This document shows positions 37,501 through 48,530 of a stretch of DNA of 64,000 nt, in pieces. The notes under the pieces are model-generated. The model had not been told where the DNA came from and searched no databases. It saw only the letters and a list, made by a program, of their open reading frames with translations. Positions within the stretch are counted from its first letter, which is position 1; the number at the start of each line of letters is the position of its first letter. Source of the stretch: Megaleporinus macrocephalus (Eukaryota; Chordata; Actinopteri; Characiformes; Anostomidae). The position numbers and the translations under genes were made by a program. Location of the stretch: the NCBI GenBank assembly GCA_021613375.1, contig CM038716.1, positions 15,902,024-15,966,023 on the forward strand. Reading direction: 5' to 3'.

Positions 37501-40500
37501 CTTGGCCCTAGTTTTGGGGCTTTAGAAGCTCAGTTGTAGGTAGAGCTGCTGGGGGAGACCGTGGGCTCAGTGTGCTGGCTCAGGCTGAGGCCTGTCTGGC
37601 TTGGCTGCACTATTTTTAGAGCTGAGAACGACGGGCCGCTCGATGGAAAGACCAGCTAGCGCTGCCACACGTTTAGGCTACTGTAAGGTGTGCAGTCAAG
37701 CTTAAAACTATGAATGTGCTGGCTTTAGTTTGAAGATATAATGTGTTTAGGATGCTGGCGCGTTTAGAAAAAGCTTGCGTAGATGATCTTTAAGTGAGTG
37801 GGAGCGCTGCTGCTCACTGGTTTATGAGAAGAATTGAAGAGTTGGTTAAAATTACAGGGAATTCCCCGGACTCGTCAAAAATAAGAGGTAACTGAAGTCA
37901 TTCAGGGGGGTTTAATGTGGAATTCTCTGTTCTAGATATACTTACTGTGGCAGAATAGCTCACAGTGATGGTGAATGGAACCAGAGTTTAATCAAAAATC
38001 TACCTCATGATACAAAATAGGTCTGAATATGCTGCCTGCTGGCTGAGGCATTGATTTACACCAGTTTTTAGATAAAAGCTTCTAACTTAACAAGATTTAT
38101 GGTGGAGAGATGCATGCTGGATGTTGTAAGGAAAGCTATCACCCAAAGAAAACGTTTTTATTATTATCATTCTTAAATATTAAAACTCAACACAGAAGTT
38201 CACTGGTATTTTGTGGTAATTAATAACAAAAAGGCTATATTTGTGTTAAAAGATGCTTAAAAACTGTGAAGCATTTCACATCAAAATACTCTAAATTTTA
38301 TTACATAGAAATAAAAAAAGAATATGCATAATACCCATACAACCCTTTCTCTTATAAACGCTTCTGATAGTGTTATTCTACATGCCAGGGTTGGTGTTGT
38401 ATAACAGCAGTGTACTGAGGACAGATTTAAGATCCTGATTTGGTTTGAAAGTTGAGGCAAATGGTGTGATTTACGTATGTAGTCATTTGTTTCACTCCTG
38501 AGTGACTCGTGCACTCTCACTTCCATAGTTCAGATGCTTCAGATGCTAGTGTTTTGCATGTGCTATATATGCAGTCTGCCTAATGAAGAGTGAGAAGTTT
38601 CCAGTACTTTCTGTACGGTGCTGCTGTCTTTCGTTTAGTTCCATTATCAGAATCTGTGCTTTACGTAAGGAAGTGGCCCCTAAAGCTGTGTGGAAGGGTT
38701 TGTTGGCTGTGCACGTAAAAAAGTGCTGAGGCTTTGATGGGAATCGTAGACGGTTGAAGATGAAGAGGGGTGGAAGTGGTGGTATTTTAATTCCATATCT
38801 CAAATTCCATATCTCCAATAGACATGTGACTTAATGACAAGTAGTGTTATCAGTGAGGAGTGCTAATCCAAAGAGAATGAAAAGGAGGATGGTAGAGTTA
38901 AAACTCTTTGCTTTTAGATTCCAACCCCCTTAAATAGAGCCATGGATAGAGTGGCAGTTGTGATAATGTAAATTGGTTGTTGTGAACTTTGGGGGTTTAT
39001 TTACTTTAAGCTAGTTAATGATTGGTCTTGGAAAATTGTTTGTTCAGCTGTTCGCACATTGTTCAGTTTATTTTGTTGCCTTGCCCAACAGGATATTGTT
39101 GCTGTAGCGTAGTTGGGATTTCAAGGCGAGATGTTGATTTAGAGCTTGTTTACTGCTGTAAGTTCTGGTTTTATATCTGTGGCAAGGCTTAAAAGCTGTG
39201 ATGGTAAATCTAACTGTTGATTGGCCTGCTTTACATGTGATTTGTTATTTATAACAACTGGTTGTATAAATGTATACAACCAGTAGTTTCTACTGTAACT
39301 AATTTCCTTTTGTTTTACTTTAATCAGATGAGTGTGGACTTACTTTTTACTTTGTCCCAGTTTTTCTTGGGCCGCCCAAAACTGCATCCTGTTGACATAG
39401 ATCAATACAAACACTTATCCCAAATGTACCATACAATACAATAAACATAAAACACTGACCATCAACGCATCAATTCCCTACATAATGATAACTTTAATAA
39501 ATAACACCAGAAGAAGAATAAGAAGGAGGAGAAAAACCTAGATAAATAATAAGCTTGGCTTAGTCAAAAAGTCCCAGATTTTAGTTTCAGTAATATGTAG
39601 ATACATCGCTGATAGAGCCAGCAGACTAATATTTAGAACTGATGGATCTTACAGGCATTCGGGTGATTCCAGACTTTTACTTTACCTTGTAGTTTGTTGT
39701 TATTCATATGGTTAGACTGCTTTGTGTGCACCGTTTTAATACATTGTGTGTCAGTGCTAGAGATTAGGTTCAATTTGAAGTGGCAGCTTCTTAAAAAAGA
39801 CTGTGCTCTCAGTATCACAGTGCACTGTTCACAGATAAGCACTCCATGCATGCTTTATTTAGCTGGTGTGATGTGCTCTGATTGACCAACTGAGTCAGAG
39901 GGAGATGTCCTGCTTGTGTTGAGGTACAGCAGGACAGGAGGGTACATGTTTAGGGAGATTAGGGAAGACCATTTCCATTCTTTAGCCCTGTGTCTGTGCC
40001 AGGCCTCTGGAGCAGCTGTAGAAAAACTCTTCTGTGATGTAATGATGTAACGATGAGGTAAAAGTACAGTGGCACTGCTATGAACGTCTATCAACAAAAG
40101 CTTAAAACGTGTGTACTGGATGTGTAAGATCCAGCTTAAGGGGGTGAAGTAGGCATGTACAGCTGTTGCTATGTCAGGTGGCTTTATTTGTTTAATGTTT
40201 TCGAATTGGAATTCCTTTGATTTCTCAAAGTCTGCCTAGTTCAGTGATTAATGTTATTCAGAGGGGTTTGATATGAAATAGTCAATTTGTATACAAACGC
40301 ACCAACTCAGATTTCTTTACAGTACTGGTGATTGAGACCAGGACTCACAAGGTCTACACAAGTATAGGCATTTTATTTACTACCCAAACCCACAAGTGAA
40401 CCTACGCACTTGTTTTTATATGAATTGATGACGAGGGTAAAATAGCTGTGAATTAAAAAAATTCTTTGTGCGCTATTTGGCCTCACAACACCCTGCATGT

Positions 40501-41515
40501 GTCCTTCCACTATAAATAAATATCAATAAGTGGATTAAAATACATTTTAGGCCACAACTGTCATAAAATGACGTGTCCGACATTAGGAATCCTATTCAAA
40601 TGCAGCGTTTAGAGGTGGACATCTGGTTTCTATCACCACAATGGTAAACAGTGACTCTTTGGACATGCTTACCATTTAAATATGCAGAATTGCGTTTCCA
40701 TTTAAATCTGATTAAAGGACTGTGGTATTTCTGTGGTATTTCTACAAACCACTAAAAGGCCCACTCTTTTAGCAGCTAGCCAGCTTTACCTGCAGCCTCA
40801 TGCTAAGCCCAAAGTCTCAACCCGCACGGTGCTGTATTAACGCATTACTTTAAATTAGTACTTGATTACAGAGCGATCACCAGTCTTTACTGCAAAGAGC
40901 CAGTGTGTCCACAGGTTTTTCTTCCAGCCATGCAGGAACACACCTCTGATAGGTAATCCACTGTTTTCACAATTAGACCAACTGACTAAACAAGTAGAAT
41001 CAGGTTCTGCCTGACTGGAATGAAAGATTGGTGACCCAGTGTAGTTATATGACTAATGAAGTTGATAGAGCCCTATGTGTTGTTATAGTGAGACTATACT
41101 GACTTATCAGATCTTTAGAGTGATACCAGTATGCAATGTTGGCTCCAACCAGTCCTCTGGGCCCCCAGACAGTCCAATTCAAACTCCTCACCCATATGGA
41201 TATATAAAAATGTGGACTGTCTAGCGGTTCCCGAGGAACTGTCTGAGAACCTCACTCTTAGTTTGACTTTCTTGAGATTCTTTACTGTGACGCCCCTTAA
41301 AACCTCTGTTTCACAGACCCAGAATCCCTTTCTCTCCCTTCAGACTTTCTTACCTGAAGCTTTTGAACCAAGGCTAACGTCTCCAAGACCATCAGCCACC
41401 ACAGTGCCAGCTTCTTGTCTCTTGGCCCACGTGACTGTCACTCATCGCCTCACAGCGCCTTTCTTCATCTGTCTCCTCCCTCTACCCCCCCACCCGGCCC
41501 AGCCCATGACCACAG
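37501..41515 (+). other. myo18a: Proposed first intron of the large isoform
   Basis: Lies between the UTR-exon donor gtaagg and the acceptor before the ATG exon. It holds a MEF2 site at 37610 and no recognised exon or large repeat. The last 60 bases are an unusually long C/T tract. Confidence 0.4.
37610..37619 (+). promoter_or_regulatory. MEF2 consensus site (intronic)
   Basis: CTATTTTTAG is the optimal MEF2 core. It lies 110 bases downstream of the proposed 5' UTR exon donor, so it would be a first-intron element. It is the second perfect MEF2 match within 400 bases. Confidence 0.4.
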
Positions 41516-41525
41516 CGCCACCGCC

Positions 41526-41564
41526 ATGGCGTTCTCATCACGCTTTTCCTTCTGGGAGCAAAAG
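41526..41564 (+). CDS. myo18a: myo18a large-isoform first coding exon (MAFSSRFSFWEQK)
   Basis: The start ATG sits in an excellent Kozak context (accgccATGG). The encoded 13 residues MAFSSRFSFWEQK match the recalled human MYO18B N-terminus MAISSRLALWEQK at 9 of 13 positions. In MYO18B the next residues are IREEDKSPPPSS; here the next exon encodes VKDETKTAPKSS, so the alignment continues across the junction. Acceptors upstream are cccag ending at 41502 or cacag ending at 41515, behind a long pyrimidine tract. The odd feature is the right boundary: the protein alignment and phase require the exon to end at AAG, but the intron would then start GAAAGT, not GTAAGT. The normal GT at 41569 would shift the frame into a TGA at the start of the 466-codon exon. 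Weak in-frame GT sites exist at 41607 and 41610. Confidence 0.65.
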
Positions 41565-42179
41565 GAAAGTGGTGTTCCGTTCCTCATTCTCCATGCATTC
41601 CACAGTGTGGTCCTAGCTTTGGGTTTTCTGCATGCTCTGCTCATTCTAATGCACGTTATCTCTCTAGTTCTATAGAACTAAAGCTCTAGGCTACCACCTC
41701 TTTTCTCAGAGTTCTGAGCACACAGTACTTTTAATGGTGGTGTGCATTTAAAGGCGTGGGCCAGTCTGAGTGTGTGTTCCGGGGCAGATGGAAAACATGA
41801 TTCACTTTACGAAGCTGTCCAGTGTGTTCTAACACCATGGCCGACTGTATTCTAGGGAGTTCACCAGTGCTGTGCCAGAGCTCGTTTGGTTTCATCTTGA
41901 AAGCTTGCCACTGGCTTGTCCACAGCAGTAAGCTGACGCCGATGCTTTAAATGTAACACGATAAATGATAAAAATAAAACATGGCATGTTTGGGGTGGGT
42001 TATACAGTAAAGCTGCGTGTTTGTTGTTCTACTTTGCAATAACACCACTTATCAGATACAGAAACTGAGCCTGAGACGTTCTTGCATGAGTGTGTGGCGT
42101 GTGTGTGTGATCTCCAGAGCAGAATCTTAACTGGTTTGAAGCCCACATCCTAATTCATTTCTCCCACAAACCTCTTCAG
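41565..42179 (+). other. myo18a: Intron with unusual GAAAGT start
   Basis: Begins GAAAGT if the upstream exon ends at AAG; ends cctcttcag. No repeats of note. Confidence 0.45.
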
Positions 42180-42224
42180 GTCAAGGACGAGACCAAGACA
42201 GCCCCCAAGAGTTCAAAAGAGAGT
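42180..42224 (+). CDS. myo18a: myo18a large-isoform exon 2 (15 codons)
   Basis: Encodes VKDETKTAPKSSKES. The acceptor is cctcttcag and the donor AGT|gtaagt is strong. Phase is 0 at both ends, so it joins the ATG exon and the 466-codon exon in frame. The residues parallel the second segment of the MYO18B N-terminus (IREEDKSPPPSS). Confidence 0.7.
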
Positions 42225-43106
42225 GTAAGTGCAGCGAGAAACACAGCGTATAACACCATCATGCCCAACTGACACAGGAAGCTGAATTGTTAGTTGATGT
42301 GGGTCTAGAGGGGGAAACGCTCTTGTATGTTTGAAAAGAAACCCACATACGTTCACTCACTCACTCAGCGCTGCACAGTTTTGCAGAGATATTTATGTTC
42401 ACTCTTTACTAGTGATGCACTGAAATAAAAATCTTTCTGGCCAAGCAGGCAGTAGCAGGCAGTAAATAAAAAAAAAAGTCTACATGAAAAACTTATTATA
42501 CAAATATAACTTACTAAAGTTGTAGAGTTTTGGCTGCAGTTTGGGCTATGAATTCAAACAACCATAGGCAGCCGCTCGTCCAGGGCATTGGATTCCAGGT
42601 ATGTTTTGCGCTGCAGCACTGTTGATATCGTTTCTGTATCTGGAACTACAGATGGTGTTGCTGTGTTAGCATTAACTTTCCTTCCTGCTGCTACAGTTTT
42701 GCTGTATTTTTGAGCTTTAACGTGGTAGCAAGCAAGGAAGCTCTTTTCCATCCCCTTGCTGTTTGGCATGAACAGTGATAACAGCTGGGCAGTAGGGGTG
42801 TGCAGTATATACCGTCTATGATAATATCTGAATTGGCATATTAATGATGCGCAAGCTGATGTTATTGAGTTCGCTACTGACCGGGGAACAAAGCAATAAT
42901 CAAAACGTCTCGACTCCAAACGCTTTAGTACAGGCTGCTGTGAGTGCGCACTGAGAGTGGCCATACTGTGTGCTCGCATAGGCTAAAGCTAGCATAGCTG
43001 CCTAAACAGCACACCTAAAGCTGAAAATGAGTGAACACACTCAGACGCCGCCAGCCTCGCAGTCTACCGCCTTAGATTAACTCCTAGACGAGAATCATCT
43101 TCACTC

Positions 43107-43187
43107 GTGTGGAGCTGGTTTGGATCTGAAAAGACTGATGTCACTCAGAAGATGGTAGTTTGCAGACTTTGTAAGATTGCTCGACAG
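43107..43187 (+). pseudogene. BED-type zinc finger remnant of a hAT transposase
   Basis: 27 codons read VWSWFGSEKTDVTQKMVVCR LCKIARQ, with the aromatic W..F pattern and CxxC of a BED finger as in ZBED/hAT transposases. The frame is interrupted by the insertion at 43188 and no further transposase domain is readable, so it is dead. Confidence 0.7.
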
Positions 43188-43380
43188 AGTGGGGGTGGGG
43201 AGGGATACCTGCTAAGGGGCACTTTGAGCCGGATTGAGGGAGGTAGTTGGGTGGGCGCAGTGTAACAATGGGGAAGGGGTTCCTGTTATAAATATAAAAT
43301 ATAAAAAAATTGCATGTGACTTTACCTTGTATTTTGTAATGTTGTACATTTCCAAATGAAAATTATTATTAAAAAAAAAA
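43188..43380 (+). mobile_element. Poly(A)-tailed retroposed insertion with target duplication
   Basis: Ends in a run of A and is flanked by AAGATTGCTCGACAG (43173-43187) and AAGATTGCTTGACAG (43381-43395), a 15-bp duplication with one mismatch. This is the signature of LINE-mediated insertion. The 193-bp body is not recognised; it may be a 5'-truncated LINE or an mRNA 3' end. Confidence 0.75.
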
Positions 43381-43640
43381 AAGATTGCTTGACAGGTAAC
43401 CTGTTCCCTCATCTCCGTCACGGCGCAGAGTGTGAGGAGTGAGAAAAGCTTTGTGAGCGCGCTGTCTAAAACAAACCTAGATCAGCTAAAGTGTCTGGTA
43501 AAACTCAGCTAACTTCAGCCGAGTCATTCACTAAAAAAGCCCCTTCACTCCACTACGCTGGGATTGGCTCCAGCCCCCCCAGACTAGCGGGATAAAGCAG
43601 AGGATAATGGATGGTTGGATATTAATATCCTTTAAAAAGA

Positions 43641-45086
43641 CTTTTACAAATATATTTTTAAATAATTGAAAATATTTATTATCATTTAAAAGAAAGTATC
43701 GTTCATCATTGACAAAATTAAAGAAAATATCATGATATCTGATGTGCCTTGCAGAAACCATGACACAGTATTACGCAGCCGACGCTTTCACTGTTGATCC
43801 GCTGCCGCTCAAACTGCTTGAGCACGACTGTGCTAACTGACACAGCAGTGATTTTAATAACTATCTCTTTTTTTTTACTATTTACTTTTTGGTTGTACAT
43901 TTTTGTTAATTTGACCAGTGCTTTGACGTTTTGTTGCAGCCCTGTTTATTCTATGTTTCCTATTTTACTTTTTCTCTGTTGACCAGAAACTCAAGAATGT
44001 TTTTCTGTGGCTGAAACTTCAGTGCGTCTTTGCGTTCGTCAGACTTACAGGAAGTGGATGATGGAGGATAATGTCAGTCAAGTAGCATACATTTACTCAC
44101 ATTAGCAGCCGTTGACATAGCAGGAATTACTCGGGGATAATGTTGGTTCCTCTTCATACAGCACATTTGGTGTAATTTACTTCTGAAGAGCGAAATCTCT
44201 TATTGAAGGGGGGATGGTTTCCCGAGCCCTTTGTAGTACTGTCAGTTAACGCGCAGCTGCTGAGGACCGTTTACTCAGGGAGGGTGTTGTGAAATAGGTA
44301 GTCAAGATAAACATCATGTGTTTGCCTGCACACCCATGACTGACTAAAGCAGAAATAAAGATTAAGTGGCGGAGACTTTAATCCTCTGTTAGCCTTGAGG
44401 CTCATACTGAATATATTTAATGTTAAATTGTGATGATTGCTTAACAACCAGTTAGATTAAAAAGCCAAACTATGCCTTATTTTAGATTTAGCAACCATTA
44501 TTTGAAATATATTGCATCAAACAGTGATCTGTTGTACCTGTATATGTCACATATAATGGTTTTGTGCAACTACTTAAATCTTCAGTGGTTTGTTATTCTA
44601 AATAGTGAAATGCATGTAGAGAGATGCTGAAAATTTAGTTCATTACAGGTTCCTCAAAAGTCTGTGTCCATCAGAATTCCTTAGAGGAGCTATTATATTA
44701 TATTATATTATATTATATTATATTATATTATATTATATTATATTATATTATATTGATGTACAGTAGCTCTTCAGCTTGTATTAGCTTGTTTACTAAGAAA
44801 ATTTTATTGCAGCTCATAGCAGTGCGTGATGGCAGTAGGAACTGTTATATGAGGGGTAGCCACATGAATGCTGTATTTGCTGCTTTCCTAGAAAGGGGTT
44901 GACTTTTCATATAGCCGCTTCAGATGCTTTAATGTTGGTTATATGACTTGTGATTTACTGGCTTCCTCCTCAGTTCACGTATTCTTTCTAGCACTTCTAT
45001 AACAAATTTACAGAATTTTCTTCAGTTAGCTTTTGTGTGACCATGTGATCTTCTCCTTCTACTTCTCCTGGGCCCTGGCTGAGCAG
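43641..45086 (+). other. Rest of intron before the 466-codon exon
   Basis: Contains the TATTA pentanucleotide array at 44691-44754 and a pyrimidine-rich acceptor region ending 45086. No exon recognised. Confidence 0.6.
44691..44754. repeat. (TATTA)n pentanucleotide microsatellite
   Basis: About 12-13 uninterrupted TATTA units. Confidence 0.98.
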
Positions 45087-46484
45087 TCTGATAGTGATGG
45101 TAGCCTGAGCAGCCGTTCCCAGTCAGTCCCCAGTCTGGAGCCCGGTAAAGCTCTGTTGCGTACTAAGAGCCCCCAGCCTGCTCGAGAGCCTCCTGGCCAA
45201 GCCCAATCCCAGCCCCAGCTCCGTGAGCGACTCAAGAGCCCATCACCCAACAGGAACAGGTTTTCTGTAATCAAAAGCTCAGACCCACCAAAGATGCCTG
45301 ATCGCTTTAGAAGCCCTGAGCCAGTGAAAGCTTCCCCGAGCGTTGAGCCTGTGCTGAACGGTGACACCAAGACCAATGGACCCCTAACCAGCAGTACGAA
45401 ACCTGTGGTCCATGACAGTCAGCCAGACCCTGCAGAGGATCCTCAGGGTGTAACCCGAAGGAAGGTGGTCAAGGTTGTACGGAGGGTGGTGAGGAGAGTT
45501 CTACCCGCAGAGGAGGACGCAGCAGCCGCAACTACAGTTTCTCCTGTTTCCCGGACTCCCAGTCAGCCACCAAAACCAACTGAGCCTCCTAAGCCCACTG
45601 AACCTCCTAAACCCATTGAACCTCCTAAACCCATTGAGCCTCCTAAACCCGTTGAACCTCCTAAACCCATGCCAACTTCTGTGCCCAAGACAGTGAAGGT
45701 GCCGCTCTTTTCTTTTAAACACGACTCTATAAAGAAGGAGGATGACATCTCTTCAGGTCTAGCAAGCCTCATGAACCGAGGCAGGACCAGGGAGCCCCGA
45801 CCTCGTCCCCGCAAGGAAGATTCCATGGACAAACAAGAGGAGAGAAAGGAGGAGAAGGTTGAAGAGAAAGAAAGCTCAGCAACTGCTGCTACAAATGTGA
45901 AGAAGCCTGAAGTCAGCCAGACTGTGACTCCAAAATCAGAGGAAAAGGCTGCTGTATGTTCTCCTCCATGTAGTCCTGCTGTTACCTCTCCTTCTATGTC
46001 TCCTGTCTCCGTGCCAGCTGACTCTGTCTCTGCTTCCAAGAATACAAATCAGTCACAACCTCCAAGATTCATACCTGCCCCTAAACCCTTTACAACAGCA
46101 CCTCCCGCAGGGTTTGTGCCAGCCCGTAAACCTGCTGGATTTGTTCCAGCTCCAAAGCCGTCTCCTCTCTCTCCTCCACCAGGCTTCACACCCGCAAACA
46201 AAGCTTCTCCCATGGCTCCTCCTGCCGGATTTATTCCGAAACCAGACGAAGCCCATAAATCCCCCAGTACCTCTACCCCTCCAGCATCCATTCCAGACCC
46301 TAAATCTGTATCGATCACACCCAAATCTACTCCTGTAGCTCCCAAAACACCAACAACTCCAGCTTCTACACCTGCCCCAGGCAAACCCACCACCCTCTCG
46401 AGTCCCACAACCAAACCTAACCCCTTCGCCCCTCCACCGGGATTCATTCCCGCCCCCCAACAGCTGACTGCGAAGAGCCGAGAG
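45087..46484 (+). CDS. myo18a: myo18a large-isoform N-terminal extension exon (466 codons)
   Basis: A single 1398-base exon, phase 0 at both ends (acceptor ctgagcag, donor GAG|gtactg). It encodes a low-complexity, probably disordered region rich in Pro, Ser, Thr, Lys and Glu. In order: Ser-rich start with SP/TP sites; a basic amphipathic stretch TRRKVVKVVRRVVRRVLP at 45453-45506; a PPKPxE repeat at 45567-45671; a charged stretch with PLFSFKHD and LASLMNRGR motifs; and six copies of a P-x-GF-x-PAxK-type motif from 46059 to about 46470. No PDZ domain or enzymatic motif is present. Its place just upstream of MYO18A motor exons fits the proline-rich N-terminal extension reported for the cardiac/skeletal MYO18A gamma isoform, known to be sarcomeric. 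The assignment as that isoform is inference from position, phase and composition. Confidence 0.88.
45567..45671 (+). repeat. In-frame 18-bp repeat encoding EPPKPx
   Basis: About five tandem copies of an 18-base unit encode (T/I/V)EPPKP inside the large exon. Because the unit is a multiple of three, copy-number change keeps the frame. PPKP cores are SH3-ligand-like. Confidence 0.85.
46059..46472 (+). repeat. Six PxGFxPAxK-type motif copies in the large exon
   Basis: Diverged copies read PRFIPAPKP, AGFVPARKP, AGFVPAPKP, PGFTPANKA, AGFIPKPDE and PGFIPAPQQ. Most are preceded by two or three prolines. They look like repeated short linear motifs for an unidentified partner. Confidence 0.75.
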
Positions 46485-48530
46485 GTACTGGTTGTGCATT
46501 TGTTCTGCACAGATCACTTTACCCTCGTGGGACTGTGTGAGAATTGGAACTCGACTGATCCAGCATGAGCTTGAGCAAACTCTTTGAGTGTTTAGCTAAT
46601 CCGTTCTAATATATGTGCTTTGTGCTTTCAGTTTCTAACACAACTTACTTCACAGTGTGTTTGCACAGCCGTAAGCAGTCAGGGGTACAAATGTAAGGAA
46701 CAAAGATTAGTCAGTTATACTGTATTATATACATTGACAGTACTGTGCACAAGTCAGAGATCACCCTTTAATTTAATATAATTTAATTAACAATGTGTCA
46801 CCTGTGTTTGCACACAGTGTTATTCGACCTCTGCACTTAAACAGGCACATATACACACACTAGCGAACGTACACACTACTCAGAGTGGCGGGCAGCCCAA
46901 TCCACAGTGCCTGGGGAGCAGTCGGGGGTTAGATGCCTTGCTCAAGGGTACTTCAGTTGTGTGCTGTTGGCCCAGGAGTATCGAACCGACCACCTGCCAG
47001 TCACAAGACCAGATCCCTAACCTTCAACTGCCTCTTTATCAGTGTTGTATATTTTATATTATATACTGGCAGGTACTTTTTACAGAATGTTTTATATTCT
47101 AGTTTTTTATGCTTTTTAATGCAAATTTCACAAAAGAGTGAATACTTGATATTCATTATTCTTTAATACAGTTTTCATTCTTTTCTGTAGTCATTAAAAG
47201 TTAAAAGCCTTTTCTGTGTTTCATGATTTAAGTCATTCAAACACATTCACTGATGCAGCTTGGATTCTGATTTGATTTTAAATAAATACTTGGTGGTCTG
47301 TGGGCTTTTGCACTGCACTGTGTTCTGGGCTCAGTACACTATAGTATATCAGAACACTTGAGTGTCGCAGTATTGTGTTTTGTGCTACTATATTGATCCT
47401 CAACACAATTCTCAAACACAATATTGATGTTTAATTATTAGTTAATAAATGTATAATTAATCGTTTAATGTTTTTAATGAATGCAATGATTTTATCAGAC
47501 AGGGGTTCATTTTGTGTTGTGTTTAATCCTTTGATGCACAAGCTAAGCAAACCACTTCTAATGCCCAACACGGGTCAAACTTGACCTGTATTCATTTCCT
47601 ATATTACTTTGTATTGTTGAGTATCTTTTTGGTACAGTCTATTGAAATCAGTTTATTTCATTATTTAATGTTCTATGTGTTAATTAAAAATCTTGTTTTT
47701 GACTTTTTTTATTTACTTCATGAACAAAAATAGCTTTTGTAAATAAATAGCTCCTGACTGCAGATGTTTACAGATGTGAGTAGTTTCTATCAGATTCATA
47801 GTGAATACATAAAGGTCAGTTTTGACTTCTGTTGTGTTAGAAGGGCAGAGGATTTTTGTTATATAAGTAAAAAAAAACTGAAATATGTATTTGTGATGAT
47901 CAAAAAATTCCATCACATACATGGAAGCTTGAATGATGAAATTAATTTGTAGAGATAGAAAGTAAAATCTCTGTCACATCACTTTTGTCCCTGGTTGTGC
48001 ATCGAAAGGTTAATCCCGGCCACTAGATAGCAGTGCTGTAAGGGCACCCTGCTAACGTTAGCATTTCTATAATCCAGTAAGAAAAACATTTGAAGGAAGG
48101 TCTGTGTGAATAGATAAGTGAATGTTATCAACACAGCCAATAAGAACGAGAGAGTGAGGGCGTGTGTGAGAGTACGAATCCAGCTGACCAGTTAATTGTA
48201 CAGTAGAGAGGAAAGCCGGCCTGTTCACACAAAGCTACCGTGGTGGGCTCGCAGCTTTTTGGCAGACACTCTGATGTAGTTGTGTGCTGCTGTGTAAAGC
48301 TTGTTCAGAGTGACGCTGCAGTGGTAGAGGTTTCTTTAAGAGAGTGCTTTGGTTCGGCATGCTCGTTTGCATGTTGGTATAATTTGCGCGTGACTGTGTT
48401 TACTGGTTTGTTCACACAATGAGTTCAAGCAGTACGATTGTTATGAAACCACAGAAACTGACTGTGTGCACCTTCTGTGTGTTTGTGCGTGTTCCTCTTT
48501 GTGTGTTTTTGTTTACACCGACGTTTAAAG
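46485..48530 (+). other. myo18a: Intron with dispersed repeat
   Basis: Apart from the repeat at 46850-47030 nothing is recognised; much of 47040-47950 is AT-rich. Confidence 0.6.
46850..47030 (+). repeat. Fish dispersed repeat (TGCCTTGCTCAAGG type), second copy
   Basis: Shares gggcagcccaatccacagtg and gttagatgccttgctcaagg with the copy at 30481, and extends further right through gaaccgaccacctgccagtc. Confidence 0.75.

Larger units (their letters stand above)
42411..43640. mobile_element. Mosaic of decayed hAT-type elements inside an intron
   Basis: A TIR-like start tagtgatgcactgaaataaa at 42411 resembles common fish hAT ends; a second, taggggtgtgcagtatatac, begins at 42793. A broken BED-finger segment follows at 43107, then a poly(A) insertion at 43188. 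Last comes a fish repeat tail at about 43550-43620, with gggattggctccagcccccc and gataaagcagaggataatgg. Boundaries between pieces are not all resolved. Confidence 0.6.

Noticed and set aside
41131..41616. 161-codon frame overlapping the ATG exon
   Set aside because: It is in another frame, lacks any recognisable content, and the MYO18B-like peptide lies in the frame starting at 41526.
42554..42979. 141-codon minus-strand frame
   Set aside because: Falls inside the hAT mosaic and does not match a transposase or any gene I recognise.
45563..46517. Long antisense frames opposite the 466-codon exon
   Set aside because: They are mirror frames of a Pro-rich coding exon (giving Gly-rich antisense peptides); the + strand has phase-correct splice sites and family context.
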